Translations under genes and position numbers: made by a program
From: Sphingomonas sp. UV9
GTDB lineage: Bacteria; Pseudomonadota; Alphaproteobacteria; Sphingomonadales; Sphingomonadaceae
NCBI RefSeq assembly: GCF_004101245.1
Contig: NZ_SCIN01000005.1
Location: 56,202-120,201, forward strand
Length of the DNA: 64,000 nt
Direction: 5' to 3'
Notes under the pieces: generated by a model
Seen by the model: only the letters and a program-made list of their open reading frames with translations
Told to the model about the DNA's origin: nothing
The model's database searches: none
Shown here: positions 53,368 to 60,013 of the stretch, in pieces
Layout: every line of letters starts with the position of its first letter
How positions within the stretch are numbered: position 1 is the stretch's first letter

Positions 53368-53376
53368 TGTGGATAA
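53368..53376 (-). promoter_or_regulatory. DnaA box
   Basis: TGTGGATAA on the + strand is the exact reverse complement of the consensus DnaA box TTATCCACA. A one-mismatch copy, TTATCCAAA, lies at 53616-53624. AT-rich DNA precedes it at about 53285-53325. Together with the repeat arrays this suggests an origin of replication. Confidence 0.6.
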
Positions 53377-53458
53377 ACGTTGTAATTCAACGACTTACCA
53401 GCACCGGAAGGTGCGTATGGTGTACGACCTAAAATCACGGATTTAAGGGTCGGAAATG

Positions 53459-53494
53459 AAGCTCTGACAGGTCCGAAACGGACTGGCCGAGCTT
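53459..53494. other. Two-step hairpin in origin-like region
   Basis: AAGCTC (53459-53464) pairs with GAGCTT (53489-53494), and inside it GTCCG pairs with CGGAC around AAA. Such a structure could be a single-strand origin, primosome site or regulator of the downstream unit. No T-run follows. Confidence 0.45.
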
Positions 53495-53547
53495 AAGGGG
53501 GTCCAAACTACCCTGATGAGCGCAGCTCAGCAGGCAAGTTCTCCCAA

Positions 53548-53602
53548 TGATGCAAATGTGACGCAAAAATGATGCGATTATAACGCAGATATGATGCGAT
53601 CT
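53548..53602 (+). repeat. 11-bp phased repeat array I
   Basis: Five consecutive 11-bp units, for example TGATGCAAATG and TGACGCAAAAA. The GC dinucleotide of each core occurs at 53552, 53563, 53574, 53585 and 53596, exactly 11 bp apart. One unit per helical turn suggests cooperative binding of a protein along one DNA face, as for plasmid iterons or RHH operators. Confidence 0.75.
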
Positions 53603-53631
53603 TGCGCGAGAACCCTTATCCAAAAAGCACT

Positions 53632-53725
53632 GGGGTGCAGATAGGGTGCAAATTAGGGGGCGGACGCAAAAGGGACGCACATCGGACGCAAAAGGGACGC
53701 ACGTGAACGCCAGTCGGACGCCAAA
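53632..53725 (+). repeat. 11-bp phased repeat array II
   Basis: A second set related to array I, with units such as GGACGCAAAAG and GGACGCACATC. The core GC positions are 53637, 53648, 53666, 53677, 53688, 53699, 53709 and 53720, so nearly all steps are 11 bp (one 18, one 10). The shared core is RYGCA with purine-rich flanks. It lies 40 bp from array I and ends 37 bp before the stop of the next gene. Confidence 0.75.
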
Positions 53726-53761
53726 TGTCGATCCCGCTTACGGCACCCAGGCGTGATCGTT

Positions 53762-54133
53762 CTAGCTGGCTTGGAGACGCCGGCTTATCTCCTGCCTGTC
53801 CCCCATTATCAGCAGGGTATCGTCGATAAACTTCTCCAGATTCTGGATCAGATCGAAGATGATCCCCCCGAACAGCAATCGCTGATGGCCCGAAAACCCG
53901 TCACGCATTTCCAGCATTAACGTTCTCGCCAATGACACGAACTGCTCGGCCTCCTCGGCCATCCATTCGGCATAAACATCCTTGGAACAGCTCATGCCGG
54001 TTGGTCGGTTCAAAGTGATCTCTGTCATGGCCAGACACAGCAAATCATCGAGTTTGGCCGGACCCGACCCAGGCTGTCGGCATTCACCCAGCCCGCCCAG
54101 CAATTCCCGCATTTTCTTTTGCAGATCGTCCAT
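53762..54133 (-). CDS. Hypothetical plasmid protein, 123 aa
   Basis: A soluble, probably all-helical protein beginning MDDLQKKMRELLGGLGE, with a central 'YAEWMAEEAEQFVSLARTLMLEMRDG' helix and 'FGGIIFDLIQNLEKFIDDTLL' near the end. ATG 54133 has a G-run about eight bases upstream; the frame is open 75 bp further but without a better signal. It is flanked by the repeat arrays at its 3' side. No family is recognised. Confidence 0.6.
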   Translation of the reverse strand: MDDLQKKMRELLGGLGECRQPGSGPAKLDDLLCLAMTEITLNRPTGMSCSKDVYAEWMAEEAEQFVSLARTLMLEMRDGFSGHQRLLFGGIIFDLIQNLEKFIDDTLLIMGDRQEISRRLQAS

Positions 54134-54931
54134 CACGATGCCCCCCCGGCTTGGAATGGAGGCACGACCCGGCTGAAGAGCCGGGCGTTCGTAACCCTGC
54201 ACAAGCACAAGGCGCTGCCACCTTTGGGCAAGCCTTGGACATGCGTGACAGCCACCCGGCCGAGAAGCTCTCGACCGGACTTGTGATCATCGGGGTTACG
54301 ACGCCCCACGGCCGGGATTGACCGAACCGCAGGTCTATGGTCGCAGAAGGAGACGCTTCGGACAAGCCGCTGCGACATAGACGGACGTTTCGATGATCAT
54401 CACTGTCATGGTGACATCATAGTGAAATGTCGTCTCCGCACGCAGCCGGTCCTTCAGGATTTCCGTCGGCGTGCGCTTACGCTGCAGGCTGGTGTTACTG
54501 CCCCATAGAACGCGAGGCCATGCCGTTGACGCCCGGCTCAACCATGGTCGTCATATCATGTCGCTGCGTGAAATCCCCACAGCTGTTGTAGCGGCTAAAG
54601 CCGACATAGGCCGTATGGCACAGCGTCAAGTCCTTGGGTGCACAACTGCCAAAGGTCGTATCGGCTCGCACCGACAGCCAAGGATGTTGAGAATGACGTC
54701 TTTGCTGGTTATAGGTCCAGCATCATGGGCAGTCTGAAGCCCTTACCCTGCACCGTGCCGGCAAATTCAATGCAGCCGCGCGATTGTCCGGATTGTGTTC
54801 TCGGTCTTCCGGACTATTCTAACGGGATTCATGTGACAATAGGCGACTGAAACAGCAGTACGTCTATCGGATTTCGCAATAACTTATAGTTTCGCCAATG
54901 ACAAATCATTCAGGTCTCTACCTGGATAACT
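54134..54931. other. Poorly coding stretch, possibly decayed genes
   Basis: About 800 bp with lower GC than the rest and no long convincing gene. On the minus strand a 58-codon frame (GTG 54671 to stop 54495) has four Cys and coding-like residue use (RADTTFGSCAPKDLTLCHTA), preceded by further open frame without a start. A second minus frame (54335-54541) overlaps it in another phase. This looks like remnants of one or two genes after frameshifts. Nothing could be named. Confidence 0.4.
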
Positions 54932-55189
54932 TTACCTTTGCCTATTTTCCCAGTTCCTTTGTAGCTCTTCGCGCCAACGGTGGCGTCGCGCTTCCCGCCT
55001 AATTTGGCGACGGACCGCAGCTATCCAAAACCCCCCACAGGCAATCATAATTGCACATATGCTGACTGCGGGTAATATTGCGGAAGTCATGCGCTGTAAC
55101 CTGTATAATTCTCTGCCCATACCATACGGCAGTAACATTACCATTCTGCCTAGAACTTCAACCGATTCGGGTATATTTGTAAAACTCAA
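54932..55189 (-). CDS. Possible small membrane protein
   Basis: An open frame of 85 codons. The product has an N-terminal amphipathic part, one membrane helix (AILPAVSICAIMIACGGFWI, about 37-56) and a strongly basic tail (RRQIRREARRHRWREELQRN), obeying the positive-inside rule. The first start is TTG 55189; ATG 55144 with AGG upstream is an alternative. The base composition differs from the EPS genes. Real coding status is uncertain. Confidence 0.35.
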   Translation of the reverse strand: MSFTNIPESVEVLGRMVMLLPYGMGRELYRLQRMTSAILPAVSICAIMIACGGFWIAAVRRQIRREARRHRWREELQRNWENRQR

Positions 55190-55379
55190 CGGATTTGGTT
55201 ACGCGAGACTGTGGCCGCTGCACGATAGCTGTTGCGACTGTGCGACGATGCCGATCCTCTCGAAGGATAAGGCCATCCAAATTCTATTGATGGTCAACTG
55301 GGGTGAGGTTGCCGACGCCAAACTGCGCCGATGGCACCCGCGGAAAACAGCGAGCTATCAAGCGTATAACAAGCTCTGG
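55190..55379. other. Gap before partition operon 3' end, nothing recognised
   Basis: About 190 bp downstream of the RHH partition gene. No gene or clear hairpin with T-run was found. Confidence 0.35.
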
Positions 55380-55709
55380 TCAATCGCCGATCGGGCTTTC
55401 GCCGTGCTTGCGCAGGACGTCGTTGAAGGATTCGGCCATCAGCGCCTGGAGGCTTCGGCCCTGCCGGCGTGCGAGCGTATGCATCGCGAACGACATTTCG
55501 GGCGAGAAGAAACCGGCGATCTGCTTGCGGCCCTGGCGGCTGGCGGGACCGGTGGTGGCCCCCTGCCCTCCTATGGTCTGGCCGTTCGGGATATTCGCGG
55601 TCGGCGCCTGGCCGTCCGCGGTTGCCTGCACCGTGACAGTTCTTGGGGCCGTGACAGCTCCAGGGGATGTGCGATCGCGCAGATTGGCGAACGAGGGTTT
55701 GCGGCTCAT
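55380..55709 (-). CDS. RHH partner of ParA (centromere-binding type)
   Basis: A 109-residue protein with a disordered, Thr/Gly/Ala-rich N-terminal half and a C-terminal ribbon-helix-helix domain (about 60-105: KQIAGFFSPEMSFAMHTL, then RSLQALMAESFNDVL). This layout is that of ParG/omega-type centromere-binding proteins of type Ib partition systems. ATG 55709 overlaps the parA stop (ATGA). A longer open frame upstream runs through parA in another phase and is not coding. An 8-bp repeat array lies 40-90 bp upstream, inside the end of parA, and is a likely binding site. Confidence 0.83.
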   Translation of the reverse strand: MSRKPSFANLRDRTSPGAVTAPRTVTVQATADGQAPTANIPNGQTIGGQGATTGPASRQGRKQIAGFFSPEMSFAMHTLARRQGRSLQALMAESFNDVLRKHGESPIGD

Positions 55710-56374
55710 GCTGCGACTTTTCCTTTTCGCGCCGGTTTGACGGTCGGTGTCGATATGCCGACCTGTCGACATGTCCACTCGTAGATCTGTCGAACATCGT
55801 CGGCGGCCTTGCCGGTCGGCTCGAATTCCATGACCGTACGCCCTTCGGCGCTGGCGTGACGAAACGCGGCGCGATCGGGGATCTGGATCGGACAGGCGGG
55901 CGTACCGAAGCTTTCGACCAGTTCGCCGGCCTCCTGATACACGCGTGGCGCATTGGGCGAGCCGGCGGTGAAGACAACGAAGGCGGGCTTGCGCAGCAAT
56001 TGCACCAGCTTTGCGGTCGTTTGGATCGCCGAGAGATCGAACGCGCTGGGCCGGCACGGGATCAGCACCAGGTCGGCGATCTCGACTGCGGCGCGGGCGG
56101 CGCTGTCGGCATGCGGGGGGGTATCGATGACGATGAACTCGGCCCCCTGCTCTTTCGCCTGCGCGACCTTGGCGGCGAGCCGAGGCGGCGGACTATCGAT
56201 CACTTCGGGCGGCGCCTCCTGGCGCCACGCTGCCCATTGACTGGCGGTCGCCTGGGGATCGGTGTCGATGACGAGCGCGACCCGCCCGGAATCGTGCGCG
56301 GCTGCGGCAAGATGCAGCGCCAGCGTCGTCTTGCCAGCCCCGCCCTTCTGGCTGATGATTGCGATTGTCGTCAT
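55706..56374 (-). CDS. parA: ParA-type partition ATPase
   Basis: A 222-residue ATPase with the deviant Walker motif KGGAGKTT (10-17), 'VIDTDPQATAS' and 'FIVIDTPPHAD'. It lacks an N-terminal DNA-binding domain, so it is of the small, type Ib class, in which the partner protein acts as repressor. It drives plasmid segregation. The first repeat unit ends 10 bp before the start codon, which suggests repression by the RHH partner. It lies 280 bp downstream of the winged-helix gene stop. Confidence 0.93.
   Translation of the reverse strand: MTTIAIISQKGGAGKTTLALHLAAAAHDSGRVALVIDTDPQATASQWAAWRQEAPPEVIDSPPPRLAAKVAQAKEQGAEFIVIDTPPHADSAARAAVEIADLVLIPCRPSAFDLSAIQTTAKLVQLLRKPAFVVFTAGSPNAPRVYQEAGELVESFGTPACPIQIPDRAAFRHASAEGRTVMEFEPTGKAADDVRQIYEWTCRQVGISTPTVKPARKGKVAA
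55750..55797 (+). repeat. 8-bp repeat array inside 3' end of parA
   Basis: Consecutive octamers TCGATATG, CCGACCTG and TCGACATG, then weaker TCCACTCG and TAGATCTG, all in exact 8-bp register. A period of 8 does not follow from codons. It is located just upstream of the RHH gene start. Confidence 0.75.
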
Positions 56375-56383
56375 GTCAGACCC

Positions 56384-56407
56384 CCTACATGTCTACATGG
56401 CGACAAA
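56384..56407 (+). repeat. 8-bp repeat array at parA promoter
   Basis: Three octamers in register: CCTACATG, TCTACATG, GCGACAAA. They lie 10-33 bp upstream of the parA ATG, an operator position. They match the consensus TCGACATG at 6, 7 and 5 of 8 positions. Confidence 0.6.
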
Positions 56408-56616
56408 GCAACAGGGCTGGCAAGCGATCTGGCCAAACCTCGCCCCTGCCCTCTCCTCGACGTTTCCCCCGATCGACAGGTCAGCCGCCTGAAACGCACC
56501 GCCAACCGCTTGCTCCAGCTAGGGAGCATATGACGGCGCAGCCGGCATTCTGGGATTTTCCTGTGTCCTTGCGGTTGTTTTGGTTCGACGGTTTTCTCCG
56601 GTGGCGACAGGCAAGG

Positions 56617-56635
56617 ACCGACCGGCTAGGTCGGT
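56617..56635. terminator. Hairpin downstream of winged-helix gene
   Basis: ACCGACC (56617-56623) pairs perfectly with GGTCGGT (56629-56635) around GGCTA, 20 bp after the stop of the minus-strand winged-helix gene. No T-run follows on that strand, so it may be a weak terminator or an operator. Confidence 0.4.
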
Positions 56636-56654
56636 TCGATATAAGATAAGCATA

Positions 56655-57461
56655 TTAATTTAGGAGCGGTTGCGGATGGATATGAGACTCGCGCTCTCGG
56701 CGATCGATCGTTGCACCGAGCTTGGCGAGCATCTTGCCCAATTGCCCCCCAACCGTGGCCGCTGCCATGTCCCGGCAGGATAGTCCCGCGACCATCGCCG
56801 CGACCTCGCCGGTACGGTCGATTTCGTTCTGTACCGCATCATCGGGCAGGGGGGCTGGCCGCATCCAGCGCGGCATGAAACCGAGCACACGCTGGGGCAG
56901 GGTCGGGCGGTACGCGTTGGACGTCTGTCGATAGCGTGGCCCCGGCCCGTCCGCATCGATCCGCTTGAAGCGGCGCTGGCGAACGAGAAATCCGATATCC
57001 TCGAGGATGTGGAGGGCGCGGGCGATGGTCGCGCGGCCGAGGCTGGTCGCATCCGACAGATGATCGTAGCTCGGGAAGACCCGCCCGCGGTTGAGCCGTG
57101 CCAGCGTGAGGATCTCCTCATAGACCCGGACGGCAGCAGCGGTCATCGTGACGATCCGCCGCTCGGCCGCGGTCAGGATGCGATCGCCGGCGCGGGCCTC
57201 GCGGCGCAGCCGGCGGCCCGCATCGAGCGTCCGGCGGGCGATCCGCAGCAATGTGTCGGTCTCACCCTTGGCCGGTACAGCGAAGAACATTTCCTCGAAC
57301 GTCCCCGCCTCGATACTGTCGCGCAGCACCGGCGCGCCTGTGCGATGCGGCATGCGGGCGCGCTTGGTGCCGGCATCAGACGCTGCATTGCGCGCGCTTA
57401 CGCTCGCGCCAGCCTTGCCAAGCGCCCTCGCGGTCGCCTGGCTCAGGGTAAAAACCGTCAT
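56655..57461 (-). CDS. Winged-helix plasmid replication/maintenance protein
   Basis: A 268-residue basic protein. Residues about 112-168 form a winged helix-turn-helix ('YEEILTLARLNRGRVFPSYDHLSDATSLGRATIARALHILEDIGFLV'), like those of replication-associated proteins on plasmids. The N-terminus is Ala/Arg-rich. ATG 57461 is used; the G-run 8-11 bases upstream is the ribosome-binding site but can pair with CCCC in a small hairpin. It is the gene after repA on the same strand, with the iteron region and a predicted opposite-strand RNA between. Exact role unknown; replication control is inferred from position. Confidence 0.68.
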   Translation of the reverse strand: MTVFTLSQATARALGKAGASVSARNAASDAGTKRARMPHRTGAPVLRDSIEAGTFEEMFFAVPAKGETDTLLRIARRTLDAGRRLRREARAGDRILTAAERRIVTMTAAAVRVYEEILTLARLNRGRVFPSYDHLSDATSLGRATIARALHILEDIGFLVRQRRFKRIDADGPGPRYRQTSNAYRPTLPQRVLGFMPRWMRPAPLPDDAVQNEIDRTGEVAAMVAGLSCRDMAAATVGGQLGKMLAKLGATIDRRERESHIHPQPLLN

Positions 57462-57468
57462 CTTCCAT

Positions 57469-57481
57469 CCCCTTGTCGGGG
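57469..57481 (-). promoter_or_regulatory. Hairpin masking ribosome-binding site
   Basis: On the minus strand CCCC (57481-57478) and GGGG (57472-57469) flank the loop GACAA. The GGGG is the likely ribosome-binding site of the winged-helix gene, so folding would reduce its translation. The stem is only 4 bp. Confidence 0.4.
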
Positions 57482-57524
57482 CTGGGACCAAGGCAAAAAG
57501 GGGCGTGGCGCGAAACGCGCATCC

Positions 57525-57553
57525 TTGAACCGAAGTTCGTGTCCGGCTATATG
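57525..57553 (+). promoter_or_regulatory. Sigma-70-like promoter for counter-transcript
   Basis: TTGAAC (57525-57530) and TATATG (57548-57553) are separated by exactly 17 bp. It points to the right, against repA and the winged-helix gene. No protein gene lies downstream on this strand, but three hairpins and a terminator do. Confidence 0.55.
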
Positions 57554-57559
57554 AAGGGG

Positions 57560-57643
57560 GTCTGAGAGTGACCCCGGATCGACGTTTGGCGACGTCGCTC
57601 CACCTAAGCTTGGGATGCCCGGCCTCGTGCCGGGCTTTCCTTT
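57560..57643 (+). ncRNA. Predicted counter-transcribed small RNA (about 84 nt)
   Basis: Starting from the promoter at 57525-57553, the transcript would begin near 57560. Helices: GGGGTC/GACCCC (57557-57562 with 57570-57575), CGACGT/ACGTCG (57580-57585 with 57592-57597), and a final GCCCGGC/GCCGGGC (57617-57623 with 57629-57635) followed by TTTCCTTT. It is antisense to the message running from repA into the winged-helix gene. Small antisense RNAs control copy number in many plasmids, for example in repABC replicons; the same is inferred here. If the true start is a few bases downstream, the first helix may be shorter. Confidence 0.5.
57617..57643 (+). terminator. Intrinsic terminator of the counter-transcript
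   Basis: A 7-bp perfect GC stem (GCCCGGC, loop CTCGT, GCCGGGC) is followed at once by TTTCCTTT. It works only in the rightward direction, as the other side has no T-run. Confidence 0.7.
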
Positions 57644-57739
57644 ATGGGGTCACAGCCACTCCATCTTCGGTCGTGCCAGCATCAGCGCCGACATTTCTCG
57701 ATTTTTGCAGCAAATCCCGAAGAGTGAAAGCACCTACGG

Positions 57740-57909
57740 TTCGTGCTTTCGAGTATCAATTACGAATTACTTTACATTTCGCCGTCGAAAGTTCGTGCTT
57801 TCGAGTATCAATTCATGCGCGCATTCGTGCTTTCGAGTATGAATTGCTGTGCACATTCGTGCTTTCGGATATCAATTCCGATGCAAGTTCGTGCTTTCGA
57901 GTATCAATT
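57740..57909 (+). repeat. Five 22-bp iterons next to repA (likely oriV)
   Basis: Copies start at 57740, 57792, 57824, 57856 and 57888. Each begins TTCGTGCTTTCGAGTA (the fourth has a two-base change) and ends with AATT. The last four are spaced by exactly 32 bp, about three helical turns. A partial inverted copy (GAAAGCAC) lies at about 57728. The fifth touches the repA stop codon. These are binding sites for the initiator RepA, and AT-rich DNA between the first two could be the melting region. Confidence 0.9.
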
Positions 57910-58952
57910 CACGATGCCCGATCCGAATCGGGCGATGCCGATTCGCGCCGCGATTCGGAAATCGAGTGGCGCATCGATCCCCGCGCCATTTCGTGCGCCG
58001 CTTCGTGGGCCGCTTCCGTCGACGGACCGATCAACGGAGCAGAGTCGAGCAAGGCCGGGCGCCGGGTGATGACGACCTTGACCGGGTTGCTCTTGCGGCC
58101 GCGCTTGACGGTATCGACCACCGCATCGGGGTCGCTGACGGTCTCGATCAGCTCGAGCCGATAGTCCGGGATCGTGTCGGCGCCCGCGATTTGCCGCAGT
58201 GCCGCACGGAAATTGGCGAGCGGATTCTGGTAGCCGATCTGCAGCCGGAAGGTCGCGAGATCGATCTCGAAGCCGTCGCCATCGCCGGTCGAGCGTGCGA
58301 CTTCATAGATCCGCCGTTCGATCGGTCCCAGTTGAAAATACGCCGCGGCATAGTCGAGGACATGCCGATCGAGCAGGATCGCCCTGAACAGCCAGTCGCA
58401 GAGCCGAACCTTGACCGCCTTCAACCGCCGTTCGCCGGCCCGCGTCTTGTTGTAATGCAGCTTTGCCTCGGACAACCACGAGAAAAACCCTTCCTCGCCC
58501 TCGCCACCCGCCTCGATATTGGTCTTGATCTGCGTGCCCTGGAGCCGTTCCAGCGCCTCCGACAGCCGGCCATAGGAGCGCGCGCTGTGATTGCTGCCGG
58601 TCACGCTGAACAGATCGTGCGCGGTGAATACGAAATCCTGCGCGACATCCTCGCCCGCCTCGAGCTTGGCGGCCATCAGGCTGGCGATGTAGAGCACGAT
58701 CTCCTTGTCGTAGATCGTCGCCACGCCGCTGGCGCTCGGGCGGACCTCGATCGTGACGGTATCGGTCTGGTAGCTGAGCGGCTTCATCCAGGCATTCTTG
58801 CTGAGCGCGAAGAACGGGAAGGCCATCAGCGATCGCTCGCCGCGGATCTCCCCGTACAGCGGGCTGTCGAGCAGGAAGAGCTCGCCCTGGGGGATCCTGG
58901 ACGGCGGCGTCTTGCCATCCTTGGTGCGCTTTACGGTGGGCGATCGGGTCAT
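57909..58952 (-). CDS. repA: Plasmid replication initiator (RPA family)
   Basis: A 347-residue initiator of the replication initiator protein A family, with 'RGERSLMAFPFFALSKNAWMKPLSY', 'FTAHDLFSVTGSNHSARSYGRLSEALERLQGT' and 'FRAILLDRHVLDYAAAYFQLGPIERRIYEVAR' as family-like segments and two winged-helix-like parts. The C-terminal 40 residues are Ser/Ala/Arg-rich and probably disordered. ATG 58952 has AGGA seven bases upstream. Five iterons follow the gene and two inverted copies precede it, one covering the ribosome-binding site, so it should repress itself. Confidence 0.92.
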   Translation of the reverse strand: MTRSPTVKRTKDGKTPPSRIPQGELFLLDSPLYGEIRGERSLMAFPFFALSKNAWMKPLSYQTDTVTIEVRPSASGVATIYDKEIVLYIASLMAAKLEAGEDVAQDFVFTAHDLFSVTGSNHSARSYGRLSEALERLQGTQIKTNIEAGGEGEEGFFSWLSEAKLHYNKTRAGERRLKAVKVRLCDWLFRAILLDRHVLDYAAAYFQLGPIERRIYEVARSTGDGDGFEIDLATFRLQIGYQNPLANFRAALRQIAGADTIPDYRLELIETVSDPDAVVDTVKRGRKSNPVKVVITRRPALLDSAPLIGPSTEAAHEAAHEMARGSMRHSISESRRESASPDSDRAS

Positions 58953-58957
58953 TGGCT

Positions 58958-59056
58958 ATTCCTACTCGAAAGCACGAACTTTTGGCATCCCATCTCCTGT
59001 CATACGGGGCAGGGGGGACGCTACCGCCCTCCAGTTCGTGCTTTCGAGTAGAAATT
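58958..59056. promoter_or_regulatory. Inverted iteron pair at repA promoter
   Basis: One iteron copy lies in reverse orientation at 58958-58978 and one in direct orientation at 59035-59056, both with TTCGTGCTTTCGAGTA. The first overlaps the repA ribosome-binding region. The pair brackets about 56 bp that should hold the promoter. This is the standard arrangement for autorepression by initiator dimers. Confidence 0.8.
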
Positions 59057-59128
59057 CACCGGGCCTTTCAAGCAAATCGACTAAATGCGCCGCCTGGTCC
59101 TGAGGGGGCTTCGACGCGTCGCACTCTG

Positions 59129-59168
59129 TCTGGATGTCGACATGTCGGTGCGTCGAGGCTTCGACAGG
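59129..59168 (+). repeat. 8-bp repeat array upstream of repA
   Basis: Five octamers in register, including TCTGGATG, TCGACATG (perfect) and TCGACAGG. It is part of the same family as the arrays at parA. Confidence 0.6.
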
Positions 59169-59270
59169 TGCGAAGAGGTGATAGGGTGCGGCGCGCATTT
59201 GCCACGGGTGTTCGCTTGGTCGCACCAGTCCGGATCCATCTCCCCGCATTTGAGGGCGACGGCAACAAAG

Positions 59271-59342
59271 CAAACATTCCAACATCTCGACGTGTGGACA
59301 GTCCGACATATAGACGTGTCGACATGTACGAGTGTTGTCGTG
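59271..59342 (+). repeat. Longest 8-bp repeat array
   Basis: Nine octamers in register. The best units are TCGACGTG, CCGACATA, TAGACGTG and TCGACATG; outer units are weaker (CCAACATC, TTGTCGTG). It lies 116 bp upstream of the HNH gene and is the strongest candidate for the plasmid centromere. Confidence 0.75.
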
Positions 59343-59457
59343 CGGTCGTGCTTCTACCGTTGGCCGATCCGCTTCTCGAACACGTCCGGAACAGGACGGC
59401 AACGAAAGGCGAAAGATTTCGCTTTCCTTCGAATCGGCGGTGACTCATAGAATCACG

Positions 59458-59952
59458 ATGCCGATCCGCCCTGAAAACCGCTGGCTCTATCCGATCGACT
59501 GGCGGCAAGTGTCGGACACGATCCGGTTCGGCCGCGCCGGCGCACGCTGCGAACAGTGTGCGCAGCCGCATCGCCGCTTCGTGGCGCATCTCGGCGACGG
59601 GCGCTGGTGGGACGCCGAAACAGGGTGCTGGCGCTCCGAGCGCGGTCGACGGATCGCGGTCGGCGACCGGTTCGAGCTGGCCGGCGTCCGCACCACCTAT
59701 GTCGTCCTGGCCTGTGCGCATCTCGATCACGACCCGGGCCACAACATGCCGGCCAACCTCGCCGCCTTGTGCCAGCGCTGCCACATGCTCCACGACGCGG
59801 CCGAGCATCGCTGGCAACGCTGGTGGAACGCGTTCCGCCTGCGCGCACTGCGCGACCTGTACGAGGATCCACGCCTTACCCGCGAACGTCTCGCCTTACG
59901 TCCTCGATCGGCCCGCAGCGAGGCGCATCAGTCGCGCGCGGTAGCTCGTTGA
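59458..59952 (+). CDS. HNH endonuclease-like protein
   Basis: A 164-residue protein with an N-terminal part 'RPENRWLYPIDWRQVSDTIRFGRAGARCEQC' and the HNH-type core 'CAHLDHDPGHNMPANLAALCQRCHMLHD' (about 91-118). Two CxxC pairs (CEQC and CQRC) should hold a structural zinc, and the His-Asp-His triplet is the likely metal site. The C-terminal tail is Arg-rich. ATG 59458 precedes the family-like start; a longer frame upstream runs through the repeats. Small HNH proteins of this kind occur on sphingomonad plasmids and in phages. Role unknown. Confidence 0.78.
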   Translation: MPIRPENRWLYPIDWRQVSDTIRFGRAGARCEQCAQPHRRFVAHLGDGRWWDAETGCWRSERGRRIAVGDRFELAGVRTTYVVLACAHLDHDPGHNMPANLAALCQRCHMLHDAAEHRWQRWWNAFRLRALRDLYEDPRLTRERLALRPRSARSEAHQSRAVAR

Positions 59953-59965
59953 AACCGACCCTCTG

Positions 59966-60013
59966 TCCAACTATCGACACGTCGACACGTCGACGTGCCG
60001 TCATCGCGACATG
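59966..60013 (+). repeat. 8-bp repeat array after HNH gene
   Basis: Six octamers in register: TCGACACG occurs twice in tandem, then TCGACGTG, and GCGACATG at the end. It lies between the HNH stop and the end of the convergent kinase-like gene, overlapping the latter's last codons. Confidence 0.7.

Larger units (their letters stand above)
59057..59457. other. Intergenic region with two octamer arrays, no gene
   Basis: About 400 bp between the repA promoter and the HNH gene. No convincing gene on either strand. It contains two arrays of 8-bp repeats, listed separately, and a few-hundred-base spacer between them with nothing recognised. Confidence 0.5.

Noticed and set aside
54495..54671. 58-codon Cys-containing minus-strand frame
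   Set aside because: It looks partly coding, but the start is doubtful, upstream sequence is also open without a start, and no family fits; kept only as part of a possibly decayed stretch.
57740..57909. CRISPR-like look of repeated 22-bp units with short spacers
   Set aside because: Spacers are 10 bp and similar in length, only five units exist, and identical copies stand in the repA promoter; these are plasmid iterons. No cas genes are present.
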